From Anaerocolumna sp. (GTDB lineage Bacteria > Bacillota > Clostridia > Lachnospirales > Lachnospiraceae), in NCBI GenBank assembly GCA_029256725.1, contig JAQSXJ010000049.1:1-49070 (forward strand): a stretch of 49,070 nt of DNA, read 5' to 3'. Below, piece by piece: positions 19,401-27,277 of this stretch; position 1 is the first letter of the stretch; every line of letters begins with the position of its first letter. Position numbers and translations under genes: made by a program. The notes below the pieces were generated by a model that was not told the DNA's origin, searched no databases, and saw only the letters and a program-made list of their open reading frames with translations.

Positions 19401-20900
19401 AAAATTCTAACAGATAATTATTACAGGTACGACGGTAACGGAAACCGAACTGGAAAACAGCAGCTCCATGGAGAGATTAGTTATACTTATGACAGTCTGA
19501 ACCGATTAACCAAGGTACAGTATCCTGGAAGTTGGGAGGAACTATCCTATGACAAGGCTGGGAACCGTACCAGAAGAATCAGTCCAAAGGGTGAGGAACT
19601 TTACCAGTATGACAGCAGGAACCGCTTAAACAGCCATAGTGTTAATGGTATGATAGAAGACTACACCTATGATAGCGCCGGAAACTTATTAAAGGATGGA
19701 AAGAATCAGTACAATTATGACGCCTTTAACCGGACAAGCAGGGTAGAGACCTTTGATGGAAATATCCAGATAAACCGATATGATGCAGAAGGATTACGTC
19801 ATGAGATGGAGGAGAACGGGAATCTGGTACAGTTCATCTTCCGTGGAACAGAAATTATAGCCGAGGAATCCAAAGAAGAAATCAGACGCTATATCCGATC
19901 AGATATCCTGTTAGCCTCTGATGCAGAAAGTGCAAGAACCTACTATCATTATGCAAGCGACGAGCTAGGGAGTATCACCCATGTAACGGAGAAGGAGGAA
20001 GTCCTTAATCGGTATGAATACGATGCATGGGGAAATGTAACAGAGTGTCAGGAAAAGGTAGGAAATCGATTTAAGTTCAATGGACAGCAGCTAGATCCAA
20101 TTAGCCAGCAGTATTACCTGAGGGCAAGATATTATAATCCAGTAATTGGACGTTTTACGCAGGAAGATGATTACCGTGGTGATGGTCTAAACCTGTATGC
20201 GTACTGTGCTAATAATCCGGTGTATTATGTGGATCCGAGCGGGAATATCTGTGAAAAAACTGCAAATACAATCATGGATAAAATTGCTGAGGGGCAAGCT
20301 GGTAAGAACGAGCAGAAAAAGCTAGCGGCTTATTTGAGAAATAAGCTTAATCATGGAGATAAAAATATATCTGATCGTGAAAAGGAAGCCATAAAGAGTC
20401 TTGGGCTAGGTCAAGAGGATGGAAGAAATGCAAAATCAGGATATGATGATTTAATAAAACAAGCTATATCTGCTCAGGATAGAGCAAGTAAATTATCAGA
20501 CCAATATCCAAGTAAAACCGTAGCGTCAGATGGCGAAATTAATACAGTAAGTGGTTGGGGTAAAATAAAAGATTCCCAGGATTTATTTAATCGTACAGCA
20601 ACACCTCAAGATGTTATTAATAAATCTAAGGAAATAGGACATGATTTATCCGAAAATTCATTTCTTGATAATGGTAGCAGAGGTGGTCAACCTGGTCAAG
20701 CTCAAGCGTCACATGCAGAAAAGCAACTTTCGTTACTTACAGATAAACCGATTGGTATATCTCGTAATATGTGTCCAGATTGTCAAAATTATTTTAACAA
20801 ACTAGCACAATATAACCAGCTTGATATAGTTACAGCAGATCCAAGTGATATAAGAATATTTATGAAAGATGGGTCAATAGTCAGTACAAAAAGAAAATAG
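13425..20900 (+). CDS. Giant VgrG-Rhs effector with C-terminal deaminase toxin
   Basis: A 2491-residue polypeptide. Residues 1-450 repeat the VgrG plan: hub domain with NETDWNFDRRIANQYGK, OB-fold with TGTVTAVDGTNVMVDFSTPG and FYSMPDIGDTVFVYYETGD, then a needle-like beta segment (IQSTKDINLKAEEKI). Residues 575-690 are hydrophobic and Ala/Gly-rich, as in effectors that cross membranes. Rhs starts at NGDPIDMVTGGYLIEQ (about 783) with dozens of YD repeats, and ends at GLNLYAYCANNPVYYVDPSG (to 2273). The last 218 residues hold His2430-Ala-Glu2432 and Cys2450-Pro-Asp-Cys2453, the zinc and proton-shuttle signature of the cytidine-deaminase fold. GGAGGG precedes the ATG. The tail is more AT-rich than the body, suggesting a swapped tip. 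Confidence 0.9.
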   Translation: MAKDEMTGLGQLVLQSEMEALYIKDIHILEQANEHGILSLSFLSRKQIEPMDAMRYQNSRIQLMDGEGACIFCGTCAAIQLKKENDYTEVKVQAKTLSEQTDRERKTKTYQSTGKTLMGILSEGIGSGTLVQLDSDLSVTEMLSQENETDWNFDRRIANQYGKQVFVNSKTTGCQIHLGNHPFAVKEPGKVLSASVGRDVDKVRAIQAGPGQSASVFEFEETTITISDLSIGAGYAVAYEGRTQTVTRSEIRASQGLLVNAITLVHGEGVIPEVSRSQGTTKRSSILTGTVTAVDGTNVMVDFSTPGDAPRWMPYASSVSNYFYSMPDIGDTVFVYYETGDSEKIVCLGSRHVNQSPDFSNPKNKMMTANNRMVKFAEKELDLIGNRSEYDGNGGEQAKIIFNDETGIEIQSTKDINLKAEEKITLQALKGTYKGIDELKQKFDQMYGEGDSKYTAEGGSMEFDAMALLSSRSYTALKDNIKQNLEAPFQVFGTLQELTGRIGGSAGTEGGEGEAAEAPVFDEGVAHILSLERLILQVGTTSVTFAGGVIQIRTNAYMQLGTDRSAAYEHLEDENYSWRDMFLDVAQCALDIVGALPIPIVSTVANLANAGISLSRGDYVGAAISAGTACLSLIPGANTAVGAAKAVATAGKIGKTVKKVATVIKIAKIFSGGANNVNLALTAGMAIWDIGAAMKDGTFDMNDPDCRRDVMSILQGTSNLAKSKVEKSKVKENGKERFKKRGEKEAERQQRKDSRKQAVQKAKDTAKSVKDKARAKLDEYSANRCKNGDPIDMVTGGYLIEQCDLLINDIGGRVAIERTYESLLSDEESSIGKGWNLSLFSQAFIYDEKIEILLPDQHTETFLKTAEGYRNRRGGTKRLSLTEEREGYNLFDSTDKSNWFYDREGKLLTATDRNSNRTSYDYKGENLAKISFASGQYLIFTWQGNKISSMQDCIGRRVEYFYEDGYLITVSMVNGGKETYGYDTKGRVNEITDANGVTYIHNEYDRKGRVTRQSLSNGQEYILFYGEEDRINTYLAPQNGQEIRYHYNLLKQLVKTEYTDGTTLEYGYDTWENRVWEKDRNGNEIRREYNETGHMLALHEPNGRKFFYEYDEAGNCIHKWDNTGMDSRYVYDKAGNLLEELQKVDEEQRQHYQFTYDLYGRITSFTDPNGNGETYEYGNLFGEVQIYVSAGGERTVYGYDEAGRIMTRTDMDGTSRYAYNNFDLLCQATNPLGHTARYVYDGVLDLIQVVRPNQYGENMGADTGDRYRYDAFHHQNMHIDAAGGIYALFLDGEGNPVKEIHPNTYRIEDKDGEGIINYYDSSDNKYKIQYPGGGTRRIWYDANGNISKICNPEQYDEKSDDGPGFFYEYDSGNRLIQITGPEGDILHQYSYDLAGNLKKAVHGRNCREVVEDSGIEVTEQGETVGELYSYNSLGWLMESRTPMEEREGVVWYQLIRYEYDLAGNQVKEIRYCDYQRKETQTGEVHTISYEYDREDRLVCVSDCTGAVLRYGYDGKGRRTLEKRRINQSKEQLFRYFYDEGGHILKVSRSADQMGCGKEIVSVHYEYDKNGNNTRVVLPSGGEILREYDAADRLIKESRTEKRSGIHNTTGFAYDKAGNLICITDNQGRRTEIKYDLLNREIQRTERDGGVTRQFYDNNGQLIKVIRPKEYEASKENGAGTVYTYDAMGQLLTILRPDGKVQESRTYDREGNLIQTLDGTGSGARFFYDLGGRRTRIETEGKATQSYTYDAFGNITGLCDGEGHRTEYVLDKWGRITDIRMADESQEHYGYDYAGNIIESVDGEGNRTIYEYNAANLLSGLTDPAGETEQYCYDEEDRLNKKTDRNGIETSYTYNIYGNLQSRRAKELSEVYEYTPEGLLKAAIAGGMRYSYTYDTMGRLEEKKASGRTLLSFVYDRNGNLWKQKDVTGKQTEYCYNLNDEIKEICDDGKPIVEYNYNEDGTIKSLRNGENLYTEYVYDKDKNLTGLRSTLSGKILTDNYYRYDGNGNRTGKQQLHGEISYTYDSLNRLTKVQYPGSWEELSYDKAGNRTRRISPKGEELYQYDSRNRLNSHSVNGMIEDYTYDSAGNLLKDGKNQYNYDAFNRTSRVETFDGNIQINRYDAEGLRHEMEENGNLVQFIFRGTEIIAEESKEEIRRYIRSDILLASDAESARTYYHYASDELGSITHVTEKEEVLNRYEYDAWGNVTECQEKVGNRFKFNGQQLDPISQQYYLRARYYNPVIGRFTQEDDYRGDGLNLYAYCANNPVYYVDPSGNICEKTANTIMDKIAEGQAGKNEQKKLAAYLRNKLNHGDKNISDREKEAIKSLGLGQEDGRNAKSGYDDLIKQAISAQDRASKLSDQYPSKTVASDGEINTVSGWGKIKDSQDLFNRTATPQDVINKSKEIGHDLSENSFLDNGSRGGQPGQAQASHAEKQLSLLTDKPIGISRNMCPDCQNYFNKLAQYNQLDIVTADPSDIRIFMKDGSIVSTKRK

Positions 20901-20910
20901 AATAAGAGGT

Positions 20911-21504
20911 ATGAATGTGAATGATATATTTATAAATGCACAAGGTGAAGTCAAAAAAACTTCAACATTGACTCTACCATTAAGAAAAGAAATTTGGAAG
21001 AGTTTTGGAGAAATAAAGGAAGAGATAAAGAAAGATTATATTACTAAGGGTATAGCAAAACGGGTCATATTAGCATCATTGTGTGTAAAGAAGATGATTG
21101 ACTTATGGGATAAAATAACAAATAATGATGGACGTGTGAGGGAAATACTAAAAATAACTGAAGACTATACTAATTCTATGTGTCCTAGAACATTACTAGA
21201 GGATTATACAACAAAATTTTATAATCAATTAGAAACAGAAGCATATGATTCTGAATTTCAAAAAGTTTCATTAATTGCCTTTGCAGCCATTTATGTAGCT
21301 AATATTGCACTTTATGATGAATTACTTTTTAAAAATACCTATGATGAAGATTTAGATGAAGAATTGGATTCATTTACATGGGATGCATCTTATTTAATTT
21401 GTTTAGCGTATAGTGATGATGAGGATGAATTAATTAAGGAAGCTAAACAAAAAGAGTATTGGTTATGGTATTTAAGCGAAGCTAAGAAATTAAAAGTTAA
21501 TTAA
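20911..21504 (+). CDS. Putative immunity protein for the deaminase toxin (Imm5-like)
   Basis: A 197-residue, mostly helical, soluble protein starting 10 bp after the toxin stop, the position of cognate immunity in Rhs loci. The pattern ILASLCVKKMIDLWDKI ... SLIAFAAIYVANIALYDELL ... DSFTWDASYLICLAYS ... KEYWLWYLSEAKKL recalls the helical Imm5 family, but that name is tentative. Base composition is clearly more AT-rich than the Rhs core and matches the toxin tail, so toxin and immunity were probably gained together. The start has only a weak AAGAGG site. Confidence 0.65.
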   Translation: MNVNDIFINAQGEVKKTSTLTLPLRKEIWKSFGEIKEEIKKDYITKGIAKRVILASLCVKKMIDLWDKITNNDGRVREILKITEDYTNSMCPRTLLEDYTTKFYNQLETEAYDSEFQKVSLIAFAAIYVANIALYDELLFKNTYDEDLDEELDSFTWDASYLICLAYSDDEDELIKEAKQKEYWLWYLSEAKKLKVN

Positions 21505-21607
21505 TTTGATTTGTTACTCATTCTGTAAATCCAGAAAAAGGGGATTTAGAATCAAATACCTGTTTTTTCAGATTTAAAGTATGAAAAAGGAAATAGAAAA
21601 AAAATAA

Positions 21608-21893
21608 CTTACAGAACTATCTTTTGGTACTAGTATAAATTCATTAAAAGAGTCTTTAGCTAAGAGAAATGGACTTGATGCATTTGCGCTGATGGATGAG
21701 ATATGCATATTATATGATCTAAAAAGGTGTGTTTAATGATAGTTTTTTTTACTATGCTTATTCAGAGTGTTTGTCAATTTATATGTTTAATTATGTTTCA
21801 ATATCAGGAAGAATAAATGGTAATGACCAGAGTGTAGTTAAAAAACTATCAGAGTATTTATTGCCAAGAATCGGAGCTAAGATTCAAATGTAA
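21608..21893 (+). pseudogene. Frameshifted remnant of a small protein (likely immunity)
   Basis: Two adjoining open stretches join by one frame change near 21728. The first reads SFGTSINSLKESLAKRNGLD then AFALMDEICILYDLKR (stop at 21734). The second reads VFNDSFFYYAYSECLSIYMF, then GRINGNDQSVVKKLSEYLLP and a stop at 21891. There is no start codon with a ribosome-binding site. The joined peptide is about 90 residues, a typical size for small immunity proteins. Family not recognised. Confidence 0.5.
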
Positions 21894-21966
21894 AGAGTAA
21901 TATGAATATGTGGATATGCATATAAAACTAAAAATAATGATATTGTTTTTCTGACTCTGCGTACAA

Positions 21967-22003
21967 GTAATAAGATGGGATGTTTTTAATCCCATCTTAT
22001 TAC
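21967..22003. terminator. Perfect 14-bp inverted repeat in the immunity remnant zone
   Basis: GTAATAAGATGGGA (21967-21980) and its exact complement TCCCATCTTATTAC (21990-22003) flank a 9-nt loop. No T run follows on the plus strand, so it may be a weak terminator of the toxin-immunity unit or a repeat left by a mobile element. Confidence 0.5.
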
Positions 22004-22075
22004 TATTTACAAATGCTTGTTACTTTTCATTTGGACAGCTCGATAAGATATTATTAAAGAAAGGGAATCGATTAA

Positions 22076-22517
22076 ATGCACAGTTTTATTAAAGTAAAAA
22101 GGCTTGAATTTGAGATTAAAAAAGAAGAAATCCAATAGATAGAAGAAAGATACAATTTTAAATTTCCTATAGAATTGCTTGAATTTTATTTGGAATTTAA
22201 TGGAGCTTTAATGAAGTTATGTTATTTTGATGCTGATTACGATGATGAGGAATTTGATTATCACGAAGAAGACACAGATGAAGAGTTACCATATGAAGTA
22301 AGATGGCTCGTACCATTAAAGTATGGTGAACTAACTTTTGAACAAATAGTTGATAATGCTAAGGATTACATGGATAATGATATGCTTCCAATTGCCAGTA
22401 ATCAAGGTGGGGATTATTATTATAAAGATTTACTTATATTATGATGATTTAGACGAACCGATTTATATATGTACTAGCATAAAACGATTTTTTTTGGATA
22501 TGAGAAGAGGAAGATGA
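22076..22517 (+). pseudogene. Broken SMI1/KNR4 (SUKH) immunity gene
   Basis: From ATG 22076 the frame reads MHSFIKVKRLEFEIKKEEIQ, then an in-frame TAG (22136), then IEERYNFKFPIELLEFYLEF and a long acidic SUKH-like body ending GGDYYYKDLLIL at 22444. The expected SUKH C-terminus continues in another frame past that stop (DDLDEPIYICTSIKRFFLDM). One nonsense and one frameshift therefore separate it from an intact gene. SUKH proteins are common immunity proteins to contact-dependent and Rhs toxins. Confidence 0.65.
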
Positions 22518-22734
22518 GAACAATCCCCTATTTGACAAAGTAAGTAGTGGGAACATAGAACTTATTAATATTGGTGATGGTCAAAGCTGGAATATTATAA
22601 CTACAGGTGAAGGACAAGGTCAGATGTGGTTTTTTACTGAGGTTGGTATTCAACCATGTGCGCCTAAACGTAGTTTTATATATTGGTTTGAGTATTGGCT
22701 CAATGGAAATGATAATTATTTTGAAGGATTTTAA
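22504..22734 (+). pseudogene. C-terminal fragment of a second SUKH-type immunity gene
   Basis: An open stretch without a start encodes NPLFDKVSSGNIELINIGDG, QSWNIITTGEGQGQMWFFTE and VGIQPCAPKRSFIYWFEYWL, ending near the TAA at 22732. This is the recognisable end of another SMI1/KNR4-type subfamily (INIGDGQ-x-W, then VGIQPCAP, then W-x-x-YWL). The N-terminal half is missing, so it is an orphaned tail. Confidence 0.55.
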
Positions 22735-23192
22735 TTGTAACATTAGTTGAAGTAGTCATAAAATACTAGGTAATTAAATTGTCATGCACAATAAAGGGGT
22801 TGGGCAATATTTCCTATTTTGTTCTAATATCCCATAATGAGTTAAAAACTATGGATGTCGGCTGTGTTTTTTAGTCTATAAACCAAGCAAATGAGGTGTT
22901 ATTAACACAATAAAGAAATGTGATAAAATAATATATCCGTGAAGTTCTTGTAAATGGTAAATTTTTGCTAATAAAATAAGTGGTAATATATGTTAAAGTA
23001 TTTGCATGGGATTTTTATCCATATAGTACTTAAAAAAGTAAGAATTTACACTCGCATTTAAAAATTGTAAAAATCATATTTAAATAATTCATATAAAAAA
23101 ATACATTAAGAAACCTTAAATAAATGGTAAAAGTTTTCCAACTGAGGAATGAGCCCTATATACGCATTATCCAAATAATGTTATAATAATCC
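22735..23192. other. AT-rich region between immunity remnants and the structural genes
   Basis: No convincing ORF or RNA gene. It separates the effector half of the block from the machine half. A TATAAT at 23182-23187 lies 5 bp before the vWA gene start, but no good -35 is seen. Confidence 0.45.
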
Positions 23193-24989
23193 ATGGTTAG
23201 ACATAATTTTCTAACCATTTTTAGTGTAATATTATTATTTCTATTTACTCTGATGATGAGTATTACAGTTCCTGCGGCTGAGCAGCCGGCAAGTGATACA
23301 AAATCTGTTATTTTCCTTTTTGATTCCAGCGGAAGTATGAAAACCAATGATAAAGAGCGTCTTGCAATAGACAGCATTGCCCAATTAACCTATGCGCTGC
23401 CCAGTGATTACCGGGTAGGTGTGGTGTCTTACAATACAAAGGTTGTAATCAGCCAGAAGCCCGTTGACAGCAACCAGCGAAGCCAGATTATGAAGCAGGC
23501 GAATAAGATTCAGTATGAAGATTACAGCAATGCAGGCCGAGGTCTGCAGCAAGCAGTGAAACTCCTGAAGGAAGAAGAAGCAGAAGAAAAGACCATTGTT
23601 CTTCTTTCAGATGGTGAGATACTGATGAAAGATGCTTCGGCAACCAAGAAATCGACCTCCCTTTACAAGGAGGCAATAGAGCAGGCGTCTAAAGCTGGCA
23701 TAACAATCCATGTAATCGGTCTAGGCGAGCAGATGAAGAACTTAAAAAATCCAATCTTTGATGCCGCAGAAGAAACGGGAGGTGGAAGCTATCTGGCACC
23801 CCTGCCTGTGGATATACAGGATGCAATCGATTCAATTCTTATAGATAAGCTGGATATTAAGCAAACAAATCTGGCTATTGTAGATGCCGATGGCACACAG
23901 GAGTCTTTTTCTTTTGACTGTCCTTTTGTTAATGCAAGTATTGTCCGAATACTGTTAACCAGTGACGCACCTATAAAGAATCTTAAGACGAACTTTCAGG
24001 CAGAAGATGCCAAGCAGATTAATGGTGAGAAATATTCACTCATCCAGATAAAGAAACCCTCCAGTGAGAAGATAGATATAGGGTTTCAGGGAGTACCGGG
24101 AAGCCGTGTCAAAGTTGTAATAATACCGGAATATCAGATAGTTCCACAGGTAAGTGTTGAATATGTAGATAAAGTACCCACAGCTCCCGAAGCAATTGCT
24201 TATGAACGTACAGCACGAATAACCTATTCTTTCTTAGACTATGAAAACAATAACTTACTGCTATGGAAAGAACCTTATTTTGATCATAACAGAGTTGGTC
24301 TTACCTTTAATGGCAAGGATAACTTAGAAGAAGCATTGAATGAGGGAAAACTTACCATAGAGACTACTGTTACAGAGGATAGAACAGAGAAAGCAATAAT
24401 TGATTATGGGAAGCTGCCCTTCTATGTGTACGGTGAGAATGCTGTGACAGTTCAGTTAGAAGGACCGGCACTTTTACCTGTAGAAGAACCGAAGCCGCCT
24501 TACTTGCTTATGGGAGGTGGAATTGCGGCAGTTGTAATCGTGGCAGGAGTGATTCTATGGCTCATAATCAGAAGGAAGCCAGAGCCTCTTCCACCGGACG
24601 ACAAGCCGGAACCCAGTAAGTATAGTTATACAGGAAAACTAAACATCTATATCACCAGAACACCAACGGGATATGATATACCCCCGCTGACCTACAACCT
24701 GTTTCGTCTTCCCTCTGGTAAGGTTATGTCCTTAGCAGACGTACTGGATAGTTGTTCCGTACAGGAATTCTTTGAAGGAGCAGATAAGATATATTTTAAA
24801 TCTGGTCCCAACCATAACCTGATATTGACAAACAATTCAGACTGTACGGTTATGAAGAATCGTGAAATTCTCATGAAGAAGAAAAGTTACCAGATTACCG
24901 TTGGAGGTAAAGTGGATATTATTTTTGAGGATGAAACCAGTGAACTTACGTTCCAATATAAAGATTTAAAGCCTTCCGAAATGCGTTGA
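23193..24989 (+). CDS. Membrane-anchored von Willebrand factor A protein with cytosolic FHA-like tail
   Basis: A 598-residue protein. A signal sequence or anchor (residues 5-26) leads to an extracytoplasmic vWA domain with a complete metal site, Asp44-Ser-Ser46-Gly-Ser48, and VVLLSDGEI-like later strands (IVLLSDGEILMKDAS). A beta-rich stretch follows to about 430, then one membrane helix (LLMGGGIAAVVIVAGVILWL), a Pro-rich linker and a cytosolic beta domain of about 120 residues that resembles an FHA sandwich. It opens the structural half of the block. It could anchor or sense at the envelope. The start is the only one in frame but has no ribosome-binding site. Confidence 0.82.
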   Translation: MVRHNFLTIFSVILLFLFTLMMSITVPAAEQPASDTKSVIFLFDSSGSMKTNDKERLAIDSIAQLTYALPSDYRVGVVSYNTKVVISQKPVDSNQRSQIMKQANKIQYEDYSNAGRGLQQAVKLLKEEEAEEKTIVLLSDGEILMKDASATKKSTSLYKEAIEQASKAGITIHVIGLGEQMKNLKNPIFDAAEETGGGSYLAPLPVDIQDAIDSILIDKLDIKQTNLAIVDADGTQESFSFDCPFVNASIVRILLTSDAPIKNLKTNFQAEDAKQINGEKYSLIQIKKPSSEKIDIGFQGVPGSRVKVVIIPEYQIVPQVSVEYVDKVPTAPEAIAYERTARITYSFLDYENNNLLLWKEPYFDHNRVGLTFNGKDNLEEALNEGKLTIETTVTEDRTEKAIIDYGKLPFYVYGENAVTVQLEGPALLPVEEPKPPYLLMGGGIAAVVIVAGVILWLIIRRKPEPLPPDDKPEPSKYSYTGKLNIYITRTPTGYDIPPLTYNLFRLPSGKVMSLADVLDSCSVQEFFEGADKIYFKSGPNHNLILTNNSDCTVMKNREILMKKKSYQITVGGKVDIIFEDETSELTFQYKDLKPSEMR

Positions 24990-25055
24990 TAAGCAGCGTG
25001 ATACAGAAGTAAGAAGGAATTAAATAAATGAAAAGTTAGAGAAAGGGAGTGGTAA

Positions 25056-27245
25056 ATGATGGAGATTATAAGCCAAACGAACCGTACAATATTACTGGAT
25101 GTTATAAATCCGGAGAAATTAGACTTACTGACTCTGGTTGGGGAGGTTAAAGGAATCGACAGTCTAAGCGATGACCAGATGCGTGAAATAAATCTGCATC
25201 TTGAATGCCGCAGCTATGAAGAAGCTGAGAGGAAAATGGCACCGGTTATCTGGTCCTTTTTCGATGCAAACTCACAATCAGTGAAGTATACTCTGAAAAA
25301 ACCAGAAAATATTTCAGAATCAATGCTGACGGAGATTAAGTTAAATGAGCAGGAAAACTTTCTTAAAACAGTTTTTACTGTTATGAGCTCAAGAAAATCT
25401 CAGGGGTTGTTAAATGTTGAGTTTGGATTTGAAAAATTGCTGGAAATGATATCACCTAAAAAGGTAATGGAGGATATCAAACAGGTCCGCAAGGAGATTC
25501 AATATAATTACAGCAAATATGCTGAGATGGAAGACGGGGATCCCGGAAAGCTGGATCTTGGTGACCGCTTAAATGTATTGTTTGAAGAAGCCAGCTCTAA
25601 CTACAATAATATTATGGCTATGCTCCCCTTGGCAATTGAAGATGTAAAGACCCGTCTGCTTTTAGGCGGAGGTGAACAGAAGTCCGATAATAAAGAACTG
25701 GTGCCTGGAATCCTCACAATGGCAGAAAACGGAGAATTAAAGGTATTGGAAGCTCCCAAGGAAGAGAATACCGCATTAGCCACTTTAGATGACAATGTGA
25801 ACGCAGGATTAATAGAAGTAATCAGAGAAGATTATAATGCAGTGAACGATACACCAAGTGATTATGTACAGAACCTGGTAGTTCGCACATTTTGTCCCCT
25901 GGCATCCACGAACCAGACCAAGATTGATGTGGAAACTGAGGTACTAAATTATAACTCCTACTTAGAATTCTATCGTACCTCCAAAGACAATTTTATTAAG
26001 GTTGTTAAACCTTTGGTAGAAAAACTCCTTGGCATTAAGATGTATTTTGACCAGTACAAAGCGAAATCAAAGGGTATGTCCCCTTCCCTGCTAATAGCAA
26101 ATATATCGCCTGAGATGCTTGCAAAGAGCTCCAATCTTCCAAGGCTTATTACCTACTTAAATACTACCAACAGTAAAAATAATTTCAAGGATACAATCTG
26201 GTATGCAATTTACCCTAATGTTTCCTGGAGCCAGAATGTTACCAATAAGATCAACAGGGAGAGATTCAAAGGTAATGTCCAGAAAGCAGGAACAGATGTG
26301 TACAGCATGGAGTCCTTAAGTATATTACTGGATGTGTTTAAAGACTACCGTGTAGAGACTTTCTTTTCCTTTGAAAACAGAGAAGAAACCACCTTTAATG
26401 CACTTGCTGCAGAAGGTGTTGAAAAGGCCATTGAGAAATGTGCCCCGCTTATTGGAAGACCCTACAGTGAATTTGCAATACCGGTATTACCTAACTTTAC
26501 GGTAATTCCTAAAAATAAATCCGGTGTTACCCTGGATACCAAGATGCGTGTAACAGATAATAACAACGTAGCTTTCTCAGATGCCAAAGAAGATGTTATG
26601 CGTTTGTGGATTGAAGGCGTTTACATAAACGGAGCTTACGTAGCAGCAGGCTTTAGAGCTGCCACCCAGTGCCCGGAATTCTTAAAGGATCATTTCAACA
26701 GGACGAAAGTCAAGACAGATTCCGAACTTCCTGGTGTGCGTTTTGATATTGAAGCCGGAAATAATTCTCTGCTGGCATATACCTCCATGCCGAAGGAAAT
26801 TACAGGTTTTACAACTACTATCAAGAACCAGATTAATCAGAAGAACTTCGGTTGGATCTTTTCCTCCGAGAATGCTTCTCTTAATGGTGAGAACATTACG
26901 AATATTACAGTTTATAAAGCCAGGAACCTTTTATATAATTCAGAGTTCTCATCCTATGAATCTGTGTACAAGACACAGGTAACCACTTATATCGAAAGAA
27001 TCCTTCGCTATGTGACGGGTGATTTCAAAGAAGATAATATCAAGAATTTCTTCTCAAATAATCCTCAAAGTCAGAAGAGTAAGTGGTACATGAAAAAGGA
27101 TTGTATTAATGCAATTATTACGGAAGGTGACAACCTGGAGTATAGCATTGATGAGGCAACCAGCATATGTGAACTTACCATATCCTTTAATGGCAGCCCG
27201 AGAAACCTGGAAGTATTAATTAATCGGGTAAGTTCCAATGCATAA
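25056..27245 (+). CDS. Contractile sheath-like protein (TssC/tail-sheath type)
   Basis: A 729-residue soluble protein that I read as the sheath subunit. The N-terminal ~210 residues are helical and may correspond to a second sheath element. The central and C-terminal parts have the rhythm of sheath proteins: FKDTIWYAIYPNVSW, MESLSILLDVFKDYRVETFF, CAPLIGRPYSEFAIPVLPNF, VYINGAYVAAGFRAATQCPE, and a C-terminal block TTYIERILRYVTGDFKEDNI to ICELTISFNGSPRNLEVLI like the terminal strand-exchange module of tail sheaths. Directly downstream are two tube-like genes, the classical sheath-tube order. GGGAG precedes the ATG. Similarity is by pattern only; a fold prediction would settle it. Confidence 0.65.
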   Translation: MMEIISQTNRTILLDVINPEKLDLLTLVGEVKGIDSLSDDQMREINLHLECRSYEEAERKMAPVIWSFFDANSQSVKYTLKKPENISESMLTEIKLNEQENFLKTVFTVMSSRKSQGLLNVEFGFEKLLEMISPKKVMEDIKQVRKEIQYNYSKYAEMEDGDPGKLDLGDRLNVLFEEASSNYNNIMAMLPLAIEDVKTRLLLGGGEQKSDNKELVPGILTMAENGELKVLEAPKEENTALATLDDNVNAGLIEVIREDYNAVNDTPSDYVQNLVVRTFCPLASTNQTKIDVETEVLNYNSYLEFYRTSKDNFIKVVKPLVEKLLGIKMYFDQYKAKSKGMSPSLLIANISPEMLAKSSNLPRLITYLNTTNSKNNFKDTIWYAIYPNVSWSQNVTNKINRERFKGNVQKAGTDVYSMESLSILLDVFKDYRVETFFSFENREETTFNALAAEGVEKAIEKCAPLIGRPYSEFAIPVLPNFTVIPKNKSGVTLDTKMRVTDNNNVAFSDAKEDVMRLWIEGVYINGAYVAAGFRAATQCPEFLKDHFNRTKVKTDSELPGVRFDIEAGNNSLLAYTSMPKEITGFTTTIKNQINQKNFGWIFSSENASLNGENITNITVYKARNLLYNSEFSSYESVYKTQVTTYIERILRYVTGDFKEDNIKNFFSNNPQSQKSKWYMKKDCINAIITEGDNLEYSIDEATSICELTISFNGSPRNLEVLINRVSSNA

Positions 27246-27277
27246 CATATCAAATTTAATGATTGGAGGAAGGAACA

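Noticed and set aside
22528..22743. Minus-strand 71-codon ORF
   Set aside because: It is antisense to the SUKH C-terminal remnant, which has recognisable motifs on the plus strand.
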